Below, in pieces: positions 35,901-47,900 of a stretch of 64,000 bases of DNA; the stretch's first letter is position 1, and the number at the start of each line of letters is the position of its first letter. This DNA is from Aspidiotus rigidus (Eukaryota; Arthropoda; Insecta; Hemiptera; Diaspididae). The notes beneath the pieces are model-generated. The model saw only the letters and a list, made by a program, of their open reading frames with translations. It was not told the origin of the DNA and did no database searches. Location: positions 14,977,001-15,041,000 of the forward strand of contig JAVHKY010000003.1 in NCBI GenBank assembly GCA_035079385.1, written 5' to 3'. The position numbers were made by a program, and so were the translations under genes.

Positions 35901-38900
35901 TCCTGAGGAGGGATTGATTGAATTAGTCTATGAGGATGATTCACATATCGATGGCTCGCTGGTTCAGTCATGACCTCCTCTTCATTGTCACTCCTTCTTA
36001 TTGGTGTTGGGTTCAGTTCCTTTCTATACCTCGAGAATGGCTGTTTAGCCGAAAGCGCTCGGTTGTGTGATTTTATTGCGGTTCTTGTATTTGTTTCTTT
36101 ACTCTACGTGAGTATATTTTTTCATAATGGCTGACCGTAAAATTAAAAAAACACTCACGCAGTCGCGTGATTAGCACACGACTTTTCTTCTCACAATGCA
36201 AAAATCATTGAGAGAGTCACTCCCTCTCTTTAAATTAATACCAATGTACTGAATTTGAATGAAATATCATCGAAAATAAAATTCAATGGACCCTTGGTTA
36301 AGAATGAACCAAGAATGAACCTGCTGAATGATGAAAGGTTCTTGTTCTTCATCACAATACACGTACTGATAACATTTATCAAGTGGTAAAAGGATAGAAA
36401 AATTCGCTTCTCGTAACGTAAGCAGCTACTCGCAGCTATTCGTAAGCGCAGCTACTCGTAATAGTGAGAAATTTTTCGAAAAAAATGGAAATTTCTCGAG
36501 AACTACTCATCCGATTCTCAAAAAAATTGCAAGTGCATATCTTCAGATATATTACTACAATATGGCCAAGTTACAAAAAAATCCATCGGTTAGTTTCGGA
36601 GGAGTTCCGCGGACAAACAAATTCTATATCTAATATATAAAGCAGAAAGTTTGTCCGTCCTCCTGTCCGTTTATAACTCGAGAACTACTGGGCCGATCGC
36701 TTTCAAACTTTCAGGATATATTGTCCTCATTCCAGAGTAGCACACAGACTCATAAAAATAAAATTTTGATGGGGAGGTGCTGAGTAATTTCAAAAAAGGG
36801 CGAAAACAATGACTTTTTTCAATATAAAAAAACGCGGTGGTGTAGCTTGCCATCGAACCGTTCAAACGCGTTGAGCGGCGCAGTTATAAAAATTAAGTTA
36901 TGGTGATAACTCGAGTTTTACTCATTTTTATGAAAAATTGAAGAGAACAAAAATTGTTGCCCCTTTAATTTCCTTTCGAATGAGCCCAATTCCAGATTTT
37001 TAGGAGGAATTTTTGGAACTATTGGTATTTTGACTGATGCGTATTTAAGATCATTGTGTTTACAGAGAGAGAGCATTTAAACCGGTTGCTCTGGATGAAT
37101 CTACAGAGACTATTCGAGTTTTACATATCCAATTTTCGATTTTGAAAGGAGACGTTTATGTAAAATAATTTCTTGAAAATTTGCTCTTCTTTTGTGACGA
37201 GTAACTATACATTAGGTAAATATCGTCGTCAGAGTTTGAAACTACCTAAGAAAAGGTACTGGGTTCGAGAAAGAATTAAGAAAATTACATCCGGTTTCTC
37301 ATATAGGAAACGACTGAGTTCGTCTCATGCCTCTACACAGACTGATGTAATGCTTCGGGGATATGGCAGGCTTTTTACCTACTGTCCATCTATTTCCTGA
37401 ATTAGTCCGTTTTTTGCTGCAATACAGCCCTTACCTGTCAACTCAGCTCTTACCGTTAAAATCGAAATATTTACAAAACACTGATATCTACTCAACACAC
37501 AGCTGGCGGTCAGGCGTGCCGGAGGCGCGCTGCCAACCGCTAGTATATAAATAAATAAATAAATAAATAAAAATATATAATTATGTTACAGTTAAAACCC
37601 GAAATCAGTAAATTCTAAAATTCGCTAGTCAAAACTAGTTGCCACAAATGACTTTAGTCAGAACTAGTTTCGACTATTCAACTCTAGAATTTACCGTGAC
37701 CCTCAGCGTTGGAGCTAGTTTTAACTTAAATAATTTCAGGTAAAACTAGCTTTTACTAGTGAAAACTAGAATTGACTAGTAAAAAGTGAAATAGAAAAGA
37801 AATTATGATTGTCGGGGAACACTAGTTTTAACTAGTGATAACAAGAAGGGTAAATCCAATCAGTAAAATGAATTTCTTCCCTAGTACAAATGTAATTGCA
37901 TTTTTATCAAGGGTGTTGGAGGCATATTTTTTTTAGAGGCCTCCGGAACGAATACAGAAAATGACTCTCCGACTCCGGTTACCTCCATTGGACACGTTTG
38001 GAGGCGTCTTCTGACCTCCAAAGTATGTCTCTGGAAGTACCTCCAAATACCTCCAGCGCAATTACTGAGATTGGAGAAAATGCCTCCGGAGCCACTGTCG
38101 AAGAAACCGAAGACGTCTTTGAAGACGCCTCCGAAGGCACTTGTAACGTTGATCAGTTTAACCAGATGTAGCATATTGGCCTACCAGTGTTGCCAGATGA
38201 CAGATGATACTCACAAGGTGTATTTAAAACTTTGGCTTTTCTTCGAACCGAGCAACGCTAGCATCAAAATGGCTGAATGAGGGTTCGAGGAATAGATTAC
38301 TGTTGAAAAAAGTGCCTCCTAAAGGATCTTTGGAAGCACCTCCAAGCCTCTAGGTGGAAGCAAGGTACCTCCGGAGGCAAAATGCTCCAGCCTCCAACAT
38401 CTTGGTTTAAATCCTCACCATTTTCGCCTCATTGGAGGCGGAGGCAAGGTACCTCCAGAGACAAAATGCCTCCAGCCTCCAACACCCTTGAATTTTTATT
38501 TTTCACAAAGCTTGTTTGTACTTGAATGGTGTGCGTCAATTAGTCACTGTTAGGTTTGCTCTTGTAACGTTTATAGACCGACGAATTCGTATGATATGCG
38601 GTTTAATGTGTGAATTAAGGAAGAAAAATTTAGAACTTTTTCGTATATTTTATTCCAGTGTGAGCTACTTCTCCTCAAAGTTGAGCAGAACTACCAAATA
38701 TCTATCAATTTGGCCGAAGTATGTCTGGGAAATACCATCACCTTTTGAACTCGAACAATTTCAATTCATTTCAGTTATAACTAGAATTTACTGATGAATT
38801 CAAACAATTTTTTTATTCTAGAATTAACTAGTCAAAACTAGTTCTGACTAAAGTCATTTGTGGCAACTAGTTTTGACTAGTGAATTTTAGAATTTACTGA

Positions 38901-41900
38901 TTTCGGGTTTTAACTGTAACATATATAAGGAAACCTAAAATCTTTTTTTATGCTAGTTGTGGTCTAGGACCTCTGAAACGTCGAGAAAGTTCATTGCCCC
39001 CTCCCCCTTTTGACCTTGCTACGGGTGTAATACCTCACCCATTAGTTAGAAAAGTCGGTAAAAACGAATTGATTCTAGAAAAATATTCCTTATAAATATA
39101 GTCGATTCCACAGCTAACCTTAGTCAACTGTTAGCCTACAAAGTTCATTCAAGTAGTCGAATATTTTCTTTTTTTTTTTTTGCAATTAAAGTTATGATTG
39201 CCTGATAACGCGCTCACCGTTCATTCTAACGACAGTTCTTGAACAATTTTCTGGAAACCAGTGCAAGATCGAGAGTACCTGTAGAGTCAAGGATAGGTAC
39301 GCTGAACTGAGAAAAGGGAGATAACTTTTTGGAAAAACTAATGATCTGTTTCGCGAAGCACCGCGTAACCGCAAGCGTAACCGATGTGTACTACATGACG
39401 CACTGTTTCCGGGACGCTGCGTGAAACCTTCTCCTACCTTACAGCCAAAAACTTGTCTCGCTATTATCAGTCCAGCGTATGTATTGTAATATAGTGCCTT
39501 AGTAGAGTCATCTGTCATTCCTTTTTTGTTGTATTTGTCCTATCGTTGGCACCCGGGTATTTTCGACCCATTTAGCAAGAAGATAAAGTACAAAATATTT
39601 GAAGACTATATTAGACGAATGTACAAGTGAGATGTTGTATCCTCTGTTCTTCTGTCCTTATTCTATTATGGTTTGAACTCTGGTGTAAACAGGCCTGGAT
39701 TTAGGGGTAGGCAACTTCAGTTTTAAAGAGAAAACGCTAAGAGCGGCGCTGAATATAGAAACTATGCTATGAGGGCGGCAAATTTTTGTTGATGACAAAT
39801 TTTCACGAGTCGTTTGAGAAGATACAAAATGAGGTGACAGGTCCCAAACTGCATACAGTGGCCGGTAGAGTAAATATGCCCCTGGAAGTAACATTGTAAA
39901 AAGATGAGATTTATTTTACTGAAAGAAGTTGAAGGGTTCGATAATACCGGTAGAATTCTTGATCTCGTCCAGCTTCGACTTTTTGTGAATTATGAAATTT
40001 GAATAGAAGAATGCCTTTACAAAACGAACTTGTTTGCGAGCTCCAACCGCGTTGCCCGGGCGCTTCAAGCTATTTTCCTTACTCATCCATAAACATTTTG
40101 CGAGTGCTAAGCGTAAGTCCGTGTGGCCGCCAAGGCACGCCGCAGCAGCTGGTTCTATCCCTATATGTGAAAAAATTACGGCTTCCTTAACGAAGTTAAA
40201 CGAGGAACGCAGGGAACCTGTTTTATGATTCGAATGAGATTTGGTATTGAAAATTCAAGGAAGCCTAGATCATATATAGCTCGACAGTCGAAATTTTTCT
40301 AAGTCCCCCTTCTATCATATATGGCTCGAGAGTCGAAATTTTTCTAAGTCCCCCTCCTATCATATATAGCTCGAGACTCGAAATTTTTCCAAGTTCCCCT
40401 CCTATCATCTATAGCTCGAGAGTCGAAATTTTTTCTAAGTCCCCCTCCTATCATATATAGCTCGAGAGTCGAAATTTTTCCAAGTCCCTCTCCTATCATA
40501 TATGGCTCGAGAGTCGAAATTTTTCTAAGTTCCCCTCCTATCATCTATAGCTCGAGAGTCGAAATTTTTTCTAAGTCCCCCTCCTATCATATATAGCTCG
40601 AGAGTCGAAATTTTTCCAAGTCCCTCTCCTATCATATATGGCTCGAGGGTCGAAATTTTTCTAAGTTTTTCGCTGGACGGCGCACGGCGCACGGCGGACG
40701 CCAGATTTCTCAAATAGCCCCCCATAAAACAGGTTCCCTGTTAAAAAATACCCATTCCAGTAGGGCTCTTCTTGTTCTCTATATTGCATACTGATATCAG
40801 CTGCTGAACTTTTTTTCCCCCATTTCATTAGCTTGGAGAAGTTATTCATTTTTTAGCGGGGAACCTACTATTTCTTGTATTAGGCGGTCATTTTAAGAAA
40901 ACGTCCGCGTCCGCTCATATGTGACGTCATCATTTTCGGGGAATTGTCTGGGGCTTGGAATTTTCTTGATCTGCTTTCGACCGTGATTGTTATGTTACCT
41001 TGCATAGAAAAATTTGTCTAAGCTAAATAAAGCAATGGAACCCGTTTTATATTTTGTTGGGGGTCATTCTCAGGAAACGTCTACGTTTGTGAAGTTATCA
41101 TTTTCGAGGGAATGTAGAGAGATTAGTAGTTTTGCTATTGAATTCGATGAAGTCATCAATTGTTATCTTAGGTTACGCTGCATAGGACAATTTGTCGAGG
41201 CTAGATAATAGCAATAAATCTATGTCTGGTTATTGGAACTTTTCTTTTATTGGGGGGTCATTTTCAGAAAACGTCCGCGTCCGTTCATTTGTGACGTCGT
41301 CATTTTCGGGGATTTGTCTAGAGCCTGCGTTCGACCTTGATTATTATGTTACCTTGCACAGAAAAATTCGTCTGGGCTAGATAAAGCAAGCAACAACAAA
41401 TTAATTAGGTGACAGCGCAATGGCATATAATTTTTTTGATAGGCTTTCAGCTGTTTTGAGGGTCAATCAAAGTAAATCTAATGAAATGTTATTTGACATC
41501 GCCTGCTACAGTTATTTTATTAGCTTTACATCGGGTTGGCTATCGGCTGGCTTAAAAGTTGATCAGAAATCGGCTTCAGCTGCTATGTATCAAGCCGTTA
41601 AACTTCTTTGTCTATGTGAATATTAGAAGTACCGAATTCGTACATCAATGTGGTGACCAACAAGTAATACATTTTCAGTCTAGAGAACCCTCAAAAAAAA
41701 GAGAAGAAATTATGTTCATATAGGCTACCCTGCAAATAGAATGAAGAGAATATGATACTTAAACTACTTGAGTCAACTTTGTAGACTATAACTGTGAGAA
41801 AAACTATGTTGTAGAAATTTTTGAGAGGAAAATTTTTTGTGTACAAAGTTCTTCTCTAGGTTTAACGAAACTCGAGGTATTGATGAAAACCTGATTTTAG

Positions 41901-44900
41901 GGGAAGAACGTGTCACACCCCCGCGAGCAATTCAGTTAGGAGTTTAGATTTTTAGTATGTCATTTCAAACTTTAACCTGGGATATTTCAGTAAAGTCTAT
42001 TGCTTTCCTCCTCGAAATGCAAAAATTGATATCTTCATTGCTTGTACTGATAGGGAGTTGTGCGGGTAAAATTGACAAGACCCCCGAAGTCATAGCCTTT
42101 TAGTTTGGCGGTCTTCCACGTCTCAAACTCTGATTATAGAGTGTTACTCGATTTGCAGCAAGGATCGAGTATAGTCTGACGCACAATAGGTATAGAATGT
42201 TATAAAATTTCTCGAGCTCCATATTCGCGATAGGTATTTGAGCGAGCTATTTCCGGATCGTAATAATGACCTATACAAAGTTGATTGTGCGATGATTTTG
42301 AAAAAATTCTTTATCGCCTTTCTGTACCATTATTGTCAGTTACTTTCATCGGCACATTCATCAGGTATATCATGATTATCACGGATATTCGCGTACTTTT
42401 TTTTTTTAATCGTGTACATTATGGAGTAGGTAGTAGGCGTAGTGGTGTGTCACACTTTTTAGTCGCATAAAAACAATAACTATCATGTTCAATGACAACA
42501 TAAATTCTTGCCTCACATCAGGCGTTTGGAGTTAGGAGACAGTAACCATACGTCTTGTGTGGTGAGTGATTAATTTGAGTGAAATTTCTGAATCAGAAAT
42601 GTCGAAGCCCATATCCAAGACGAGAGGATTACAGTGGATCCTGTACAAAAATTTCAAACGGAATCAAATCTCGTAGTTCTGTCTTCACTCTCATTCGAGG
42701 AATAATAATGCTCGTTCCAAAAAAAAAAAACGTGCAATATACTGTACGATATTTTATTTTGGCAGGATATATTCACCGATACAACAGTCGATTCTCGCAA
42801 CATAGCTGGCTTCGATCTACTTTTGATCATTCAAGATGTTCAAGATACTCCTCCCGTTTTCACACTTATCGAGCCGACTGTAAAGCTAAGGAGTAATCTA
42901 ACTCAGGTAATTACCAGTTTTACGTCAGACAATCAGTAATAACAGTAAATATTTCTAGTCTATCTAATAAACTGGTTGTAACAAAAAGCGAACACGACTT
43001 TTAATATCACAGGGCGATGTAATCACGAAAGTAATCGCGGTGGATGGTGATCGGGGCAATCCGAGACAAATAAAATATGGACTCGTTTCCGAAAGCAATC
43101 CATTTACTATATTTTTTAACATTGACAGGATAACAGGTTAGCGTTTAGCGCGGCGTTCTTCGCTTACTTTATTCTATAATACTACGTAATACTATTAATA
43201 TTATATGTATATAAATTTTAAATGGATAAAAATTATCGCTGAAAAACGCTTAACGAATCCACACGGTTTCTAGGACAAGTAACGCTAGCGAAACCATTAA
43301 AACAGTTGATGGCCATCTCTCGATCACATCAGCCGATATCGCTGACTATATTAGCGGAAGAAGAAAGACTCGGGACAAAAGATCCGCCATTAATGTCAAC
43401 CACCGTGACTATAGCTTTGCTCTTGGACGAGGCTGGAAACACGGCACCGTATTTCGACAATGACCAGTAGGAATTCTTTTTTCATACGCTCCGCAAGACT
43501 TAATCTCGCTTTTTGATCTATTTGAAATCCAATAGTCATACGAATCATTGTCGTATGTTAATATAGTTACGTGTGTTACCTAAATGAGAACAGTCCTCAA
43601 GGTACAGCATTGGTCTTTAGCGATGCCTATAGCACTCAAGTTCATGATGACGATGTGGTAAGTTCTGATAAAATAAAAAAGCACGTTACATACTACCGTA
43701 TCAAGAGAAATCAGATAAGACGTGAAATTTCAAAAATTTTTGCATCTTCCCCTCTCACGTGTTTCCTCTTTAGATTGACATTGACTTGAAATTTATGAAA
43801 ACTCATTGATGAGCTGATAAGAGTCGAGAGAAGGTCATACGTCGAAAAATTTTTCCAAAATTTAAATTATAACATCGAACTTCTGGACAAAAAAATACCT
43901 AACGACATATCCAATTTTATGATCTGCTTCCTGTATCTTATTCTTAGGAAAAAAAAAAATGATTCGACTACTTTTCTGTCAGCTCTAACGATGCTCCGTT
44001 TTCTTCTTGATCTTGCGATTGTCACCATCATCTCAAACATTCTTCGTTCTCATTTAATTTTTTCGGTATAATATGTTAGGGAAAACAGGGAGTATTTTCT
44101 CTTCAGCTGGAAAAAAATAACGGGACGTTCGAGATATCTCCCAATGTGGTGGAACGTAAAGCGTACTTCACTATTCGAGTGCGTGATAAACAGCTACTCG
44201 ACTACGAAGCGCGTCGAACAGTTCAATTTGTGGTAAGTAATTTCCGAATTAAGAATACTTCCATTAAAATCTCTGACATTCTACGAAAACGTGTTTTCTG
44301 TAAGATAGTGGCAAAAGAATTGGACCCTGGATCTCTTTCGAGTTCGGTCTCGGTTCTAGTCTATCTGAATGACGTGAACGATAATCCGCCGCAGTTCCAG
44401 AAGACCACGTACCTGGCTGTAATCCCTGAGAACGAAACTGCCAATGCTCCATTAGTCGAAGTAAAAGCTACAGACATCGATACCGGTTTGGCCGGTAGTG
44501 TGCATTATACTCAAATAGCAGGACATCGTAATAGTTCGCTTCATTTGAATCCGGTGACCGGAGCTATCACTATCGCGACGGACAACCACGGATTCGATCG
44601 AGAAGAATCACCAGGTAAATTTGTAAAAATACGTAAAACCAAGACCAAGTTTGATGTCTTGATAGCGAGACTAAGGAGAGATAACTGAAGAAAAAGTAAA
44701 AAAGAGTTTTCTATTAGGTCTTTAAGGCTCAAGATGGTGGCTTTGAGTAAAAATGACGGGCTTTTACAAGCAGTGAGTACAACGCTGTGTAGAAAGGTTG
44801 CCATTTCTGGGTCTCTTTTCGTTCCTAGAGCCAGCAGCCGAAAACACTCGTGAAGTACCCCTCATTACTTTTGTTGAGGTACATCCTCAGTACAACTTCC

Positions 44901-47900
44901 GCGTCGAGCTAGATCAATGACCTTAAAGGGAAGATGACTGTGGTCATCTGGAGAAAAAGGGCTTTATTGGCTAACACGGGTGAAAGAAGTCGTCCAACTC
45001 TATTAAACGAATACGTTCTTCTAAGTTCCGGTTATCCATAACACAGTCGATTCCGCTTAATTGGGACGCGTTGGGCAAGGCTAGTTTGTCCCAATAAAGC
45101 GGCTGTTCCAAAAAACCGAACTTGCTTTTAAACTCAAAATTCCAACTCCTTTTACTTACTGTATTACAGTGCTATGTGTGTTACTCCAAGTAAATACATG
45201 TACAATGTAAATGGTAATTACTGTATTTTAGGGAGCAAAAAACTGTCTAGTCTGCTTTGTTGTAAATTGTGCGTAATCTGCTTATGAACAAAGTCAGAAC
45301 ACAAGTTCAAATGCTCTAGAGGACTTCCTTCATTACCCTCTTGCATGAAGAATAGGCGTAGATTCTCCATACATTTTTTTGCCTCCTTTGTCGACACTCG
45401 CAATGTAGAAACCTCATCATCATCATCATCACTTTCTCTTTCATTTGGCCGACTCCTCTTCAGTACCTGCTCAATGATCTCATCCTCGCAATTTTCGTCT
45501 ATATCGTAGCATGGTAGGTCATCGTCAACACTAAGAAAGTCTTCAAAATTTTCCACAGCTCGAACGATGGTTACTTCTTCTTCTTCCTTTTCAGTTTGAA
45601 CATTTTCAGTCTCCGTCGATAAGTGTACGCCACAACGAGCTAAACAGTTTTGAATTGTTCACTGTCTGCAACATATTGTATAGCCTGCAAAACATTCACC
45701 TTCCAACTTATTTCCTTGGCCGTCGAAGATTTGAAATTCGGATCCTCTTCTATCAGCTCTAAAATGTATCCCACTAACATTCCACGATAATGGACCTTCA
45801 AATTTTTTATAATTCTCTTATCCAGGGGCTGAATGAGGGACGCAGTGTTTGCTGGAAGGAATTCTACCGTAATGTTTTCGAAATGAGTGACGGTAGGGTG
45901 ACACGTCGCGTTATCAATATGAAAAGTAGGATTTTCCTCCCTTTTTTCTGCATTCGGAATTCTAGACTTTCAACCAGGGTAAGAAGATTGATGTCGTCAT
46001 CCAAGCATTTTTGTTTGCACGATACACAACGGGTAAGCTATCAACGTTCAGATTCTTAAAACACCTTGGTTTCAGAGATTTTCCAATAATCAGGAGGGGA
46101 CGTTTATCAGTTCCAGTGGCATTACAACAGCAGAGTACTGTGATACGATCCATAGCTTTTTTTGAACCGACAAGAGATTGATGCGCATAAGCCAATGACC
46201 CATCTGGTGTTGCTCGATAAAATAACCCTGTTTCATCCGCGTTATAGACATCCTCGAGACTGTATTGAGTGAGCAATTCTGGAGGTTGATTTGAGAGCCA
46301 CTCCTCAGCTTTTAAAACGTCAGCACTACCCTTCTCTCCGTGATGTGTTTTAAATTTGATGTTGTGACGAACTTTCCATCGACTCAGCCAACCATCTGTA
46401 GCACTGAAATCGTTATGACCCATTTTTGCTGCAAACTCTTCCGCCTTTTTTTTCAGTAATGGTCCACTCAAATTCACTCCCTGTTCAGATCTCAGCGCAA
46501 ACCACTTGTTAAGTGCATCATCAACCTCAGGGTCCTTTCCTTCTCTTTTTCGCGTTCGCTTTCCCGCTTTTCCAGTTTGCACATTGACCAAATCTTCACG
46601 AAGTTGCATTTCATCCATTTAAATTCAATTGAAATTTAGCCTCAAACGATCAGCAGACGGGGAGCCTTGTTATATGTGTAGAAAGATACCATTCTCCAAT
46701 TTCTGTCTATATTATCATCCATTTAAATTCAATTGAAATTCATCCTGAGACGATCAGCAGAATGGGGGCCTTGTTATACGTGTAGAAAGACACCATTCTC
46801 CAATTCCTGTTCATATCATCATCCATTTAAATTCAATTGAAATTTAGCCTGAAATGATCAGCAGACTGGGAGCCTTGTTATATGTGTAGAAAGATATCAT
46901 TCTCCAATTTCTCTTCATATCATCACCCACTTAAATTCAATTGAAATCCAGCCGGAAACGATCAGCAGAATGGGAGCCTTGTTATATGTGTAGAAAGATA
47001 CCATTCTCCAATTTCTGTCCATATTATCATCCATTTAAATTCATTCGGAATGTAGCCTGCTCGTTTCAGTCTTGCTATGGTTGATTCTGGCACACCCAGA
47101 TACTTTTCACGCTCACGTAGAGGAGTGTTCTCTGGTTTCTCCTTCAAACGATCTAAAATTTTAATTTTATCCTTCAAGGACAGATCTTTTCGCGAGATCT
47201 TAAATGCACAAGAAAAATAACAACACAAAACGTACAGTCTGTCTGAATGAATAAGTGCGACTGATGATTTTTTCTTATCTCATACGGTTTCCCCTTTTTT
47301 ACCTGCAACATTACATGTTTTTTATTGTACAAAAGTTGCGTTCTATTTGTCAAAATTATGGGTTTTGAAAAACTTGAGTGACATTAACACCTAACACCAA
47401 GATCAAACCCACCTCTGAAGCAGGGGTAAAATTCATAACACCGTGTTACACCTTTCGACACTTTGTTTTGTTTTGTAAAAAGAACATGCATTGGTGTTGA
47501 AATTTGTGATGTCATCCATGACGTCACTTGCCAGGGTGAAGCACAAAAAGAACACTCCTCAACTTAACACCAAGTCTAAAAGTGATGAAAAGTGACTGAA
47601 GTCAGGACAAATAGAACGCAACTAAAGTGTCCCTATTAACCGACTTCATGTCCCCATTAAGCGAATAAAAATTACATTGTTTGAATACCGTTGATTCCGT
47701 TTTTTGAATTTTGTCCCAATTACGCGGCTGTCCTAATAAACTGGCGATTAAGCGGAATCGACTGTAATAGCGAAAGAAAAAATACTCCGAAGGAAGAGTA
47801 AACAATGCAAACCGCAGAAAAAATTAGAACGACGAGCGCTTTCGGTTAATAAACCATCTTCAGGACTGAAATGAAAGCAATTGACAAAACAAAGGAGAGA

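Larger units (their letters stand above)
31712..40163. repeat. 8.4-kb imperfect palindrome (inverted duplication)
   Basis: Outer arms 31712-33240 and 38925-40163 are inverted copies, with paired positions summing to about 71880 (for example 31984-32220 with 39658-39894). Inner arms 33240-34500 and 35355-36622 pair with a sum near 69880, centred at about 35.0 kb. The shift between the two sums is explained by ~2.3 kb of insertions in the right arm (36623-38920). Near 32619-32914 the left arm has ~295 bp not present on the right. The arms include non-element flanks, so this is more than a paired PLE insertion. Confidence 0.85.
25643..42765 (+). other. 17.1-kb cadherin intron 4 filled with mobile elements
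   Basis: Lies between exon 4 (IFAL) and exon 5 (DIFTDTTVD), which are contiguous in the family order, so no exon seems to be missing inside. Contents from the left: errantivirus-like element, large palindrome with PLE pair and Helitron, 45-bp repeat array, three-copy tandem. 30830-31700 and 41400-42765 show nothing recognisable. Confidence 0.75.
45044..47764 (-). mobile_element. pogo/Tigger-like DNA transposon
   Basis: TIRs CAGTCGATTCCGCTTAAT (45044) and the matching complement ending at 47764; TA follows the right end, while the left flank reads CA, probably a mutated TA. The transposase is on the minus strand: CENP-B-type helix-turn-helix (47.0-47.2 kb), second HTH and DDE domain (45962-46618), acidic C-terminal tail (45218-45556). 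A tandem array interrupts the gene. Confidence 0.88.

Noticed and set aside
37173..37400. 75-residue frame with STQTD, resembling the cadherin tail TQTD motifs, as a captured exon in the Helitron
   Set aside because: Similarity is limited to about five residues; the flanking sequence differs and no splice sites are seen.
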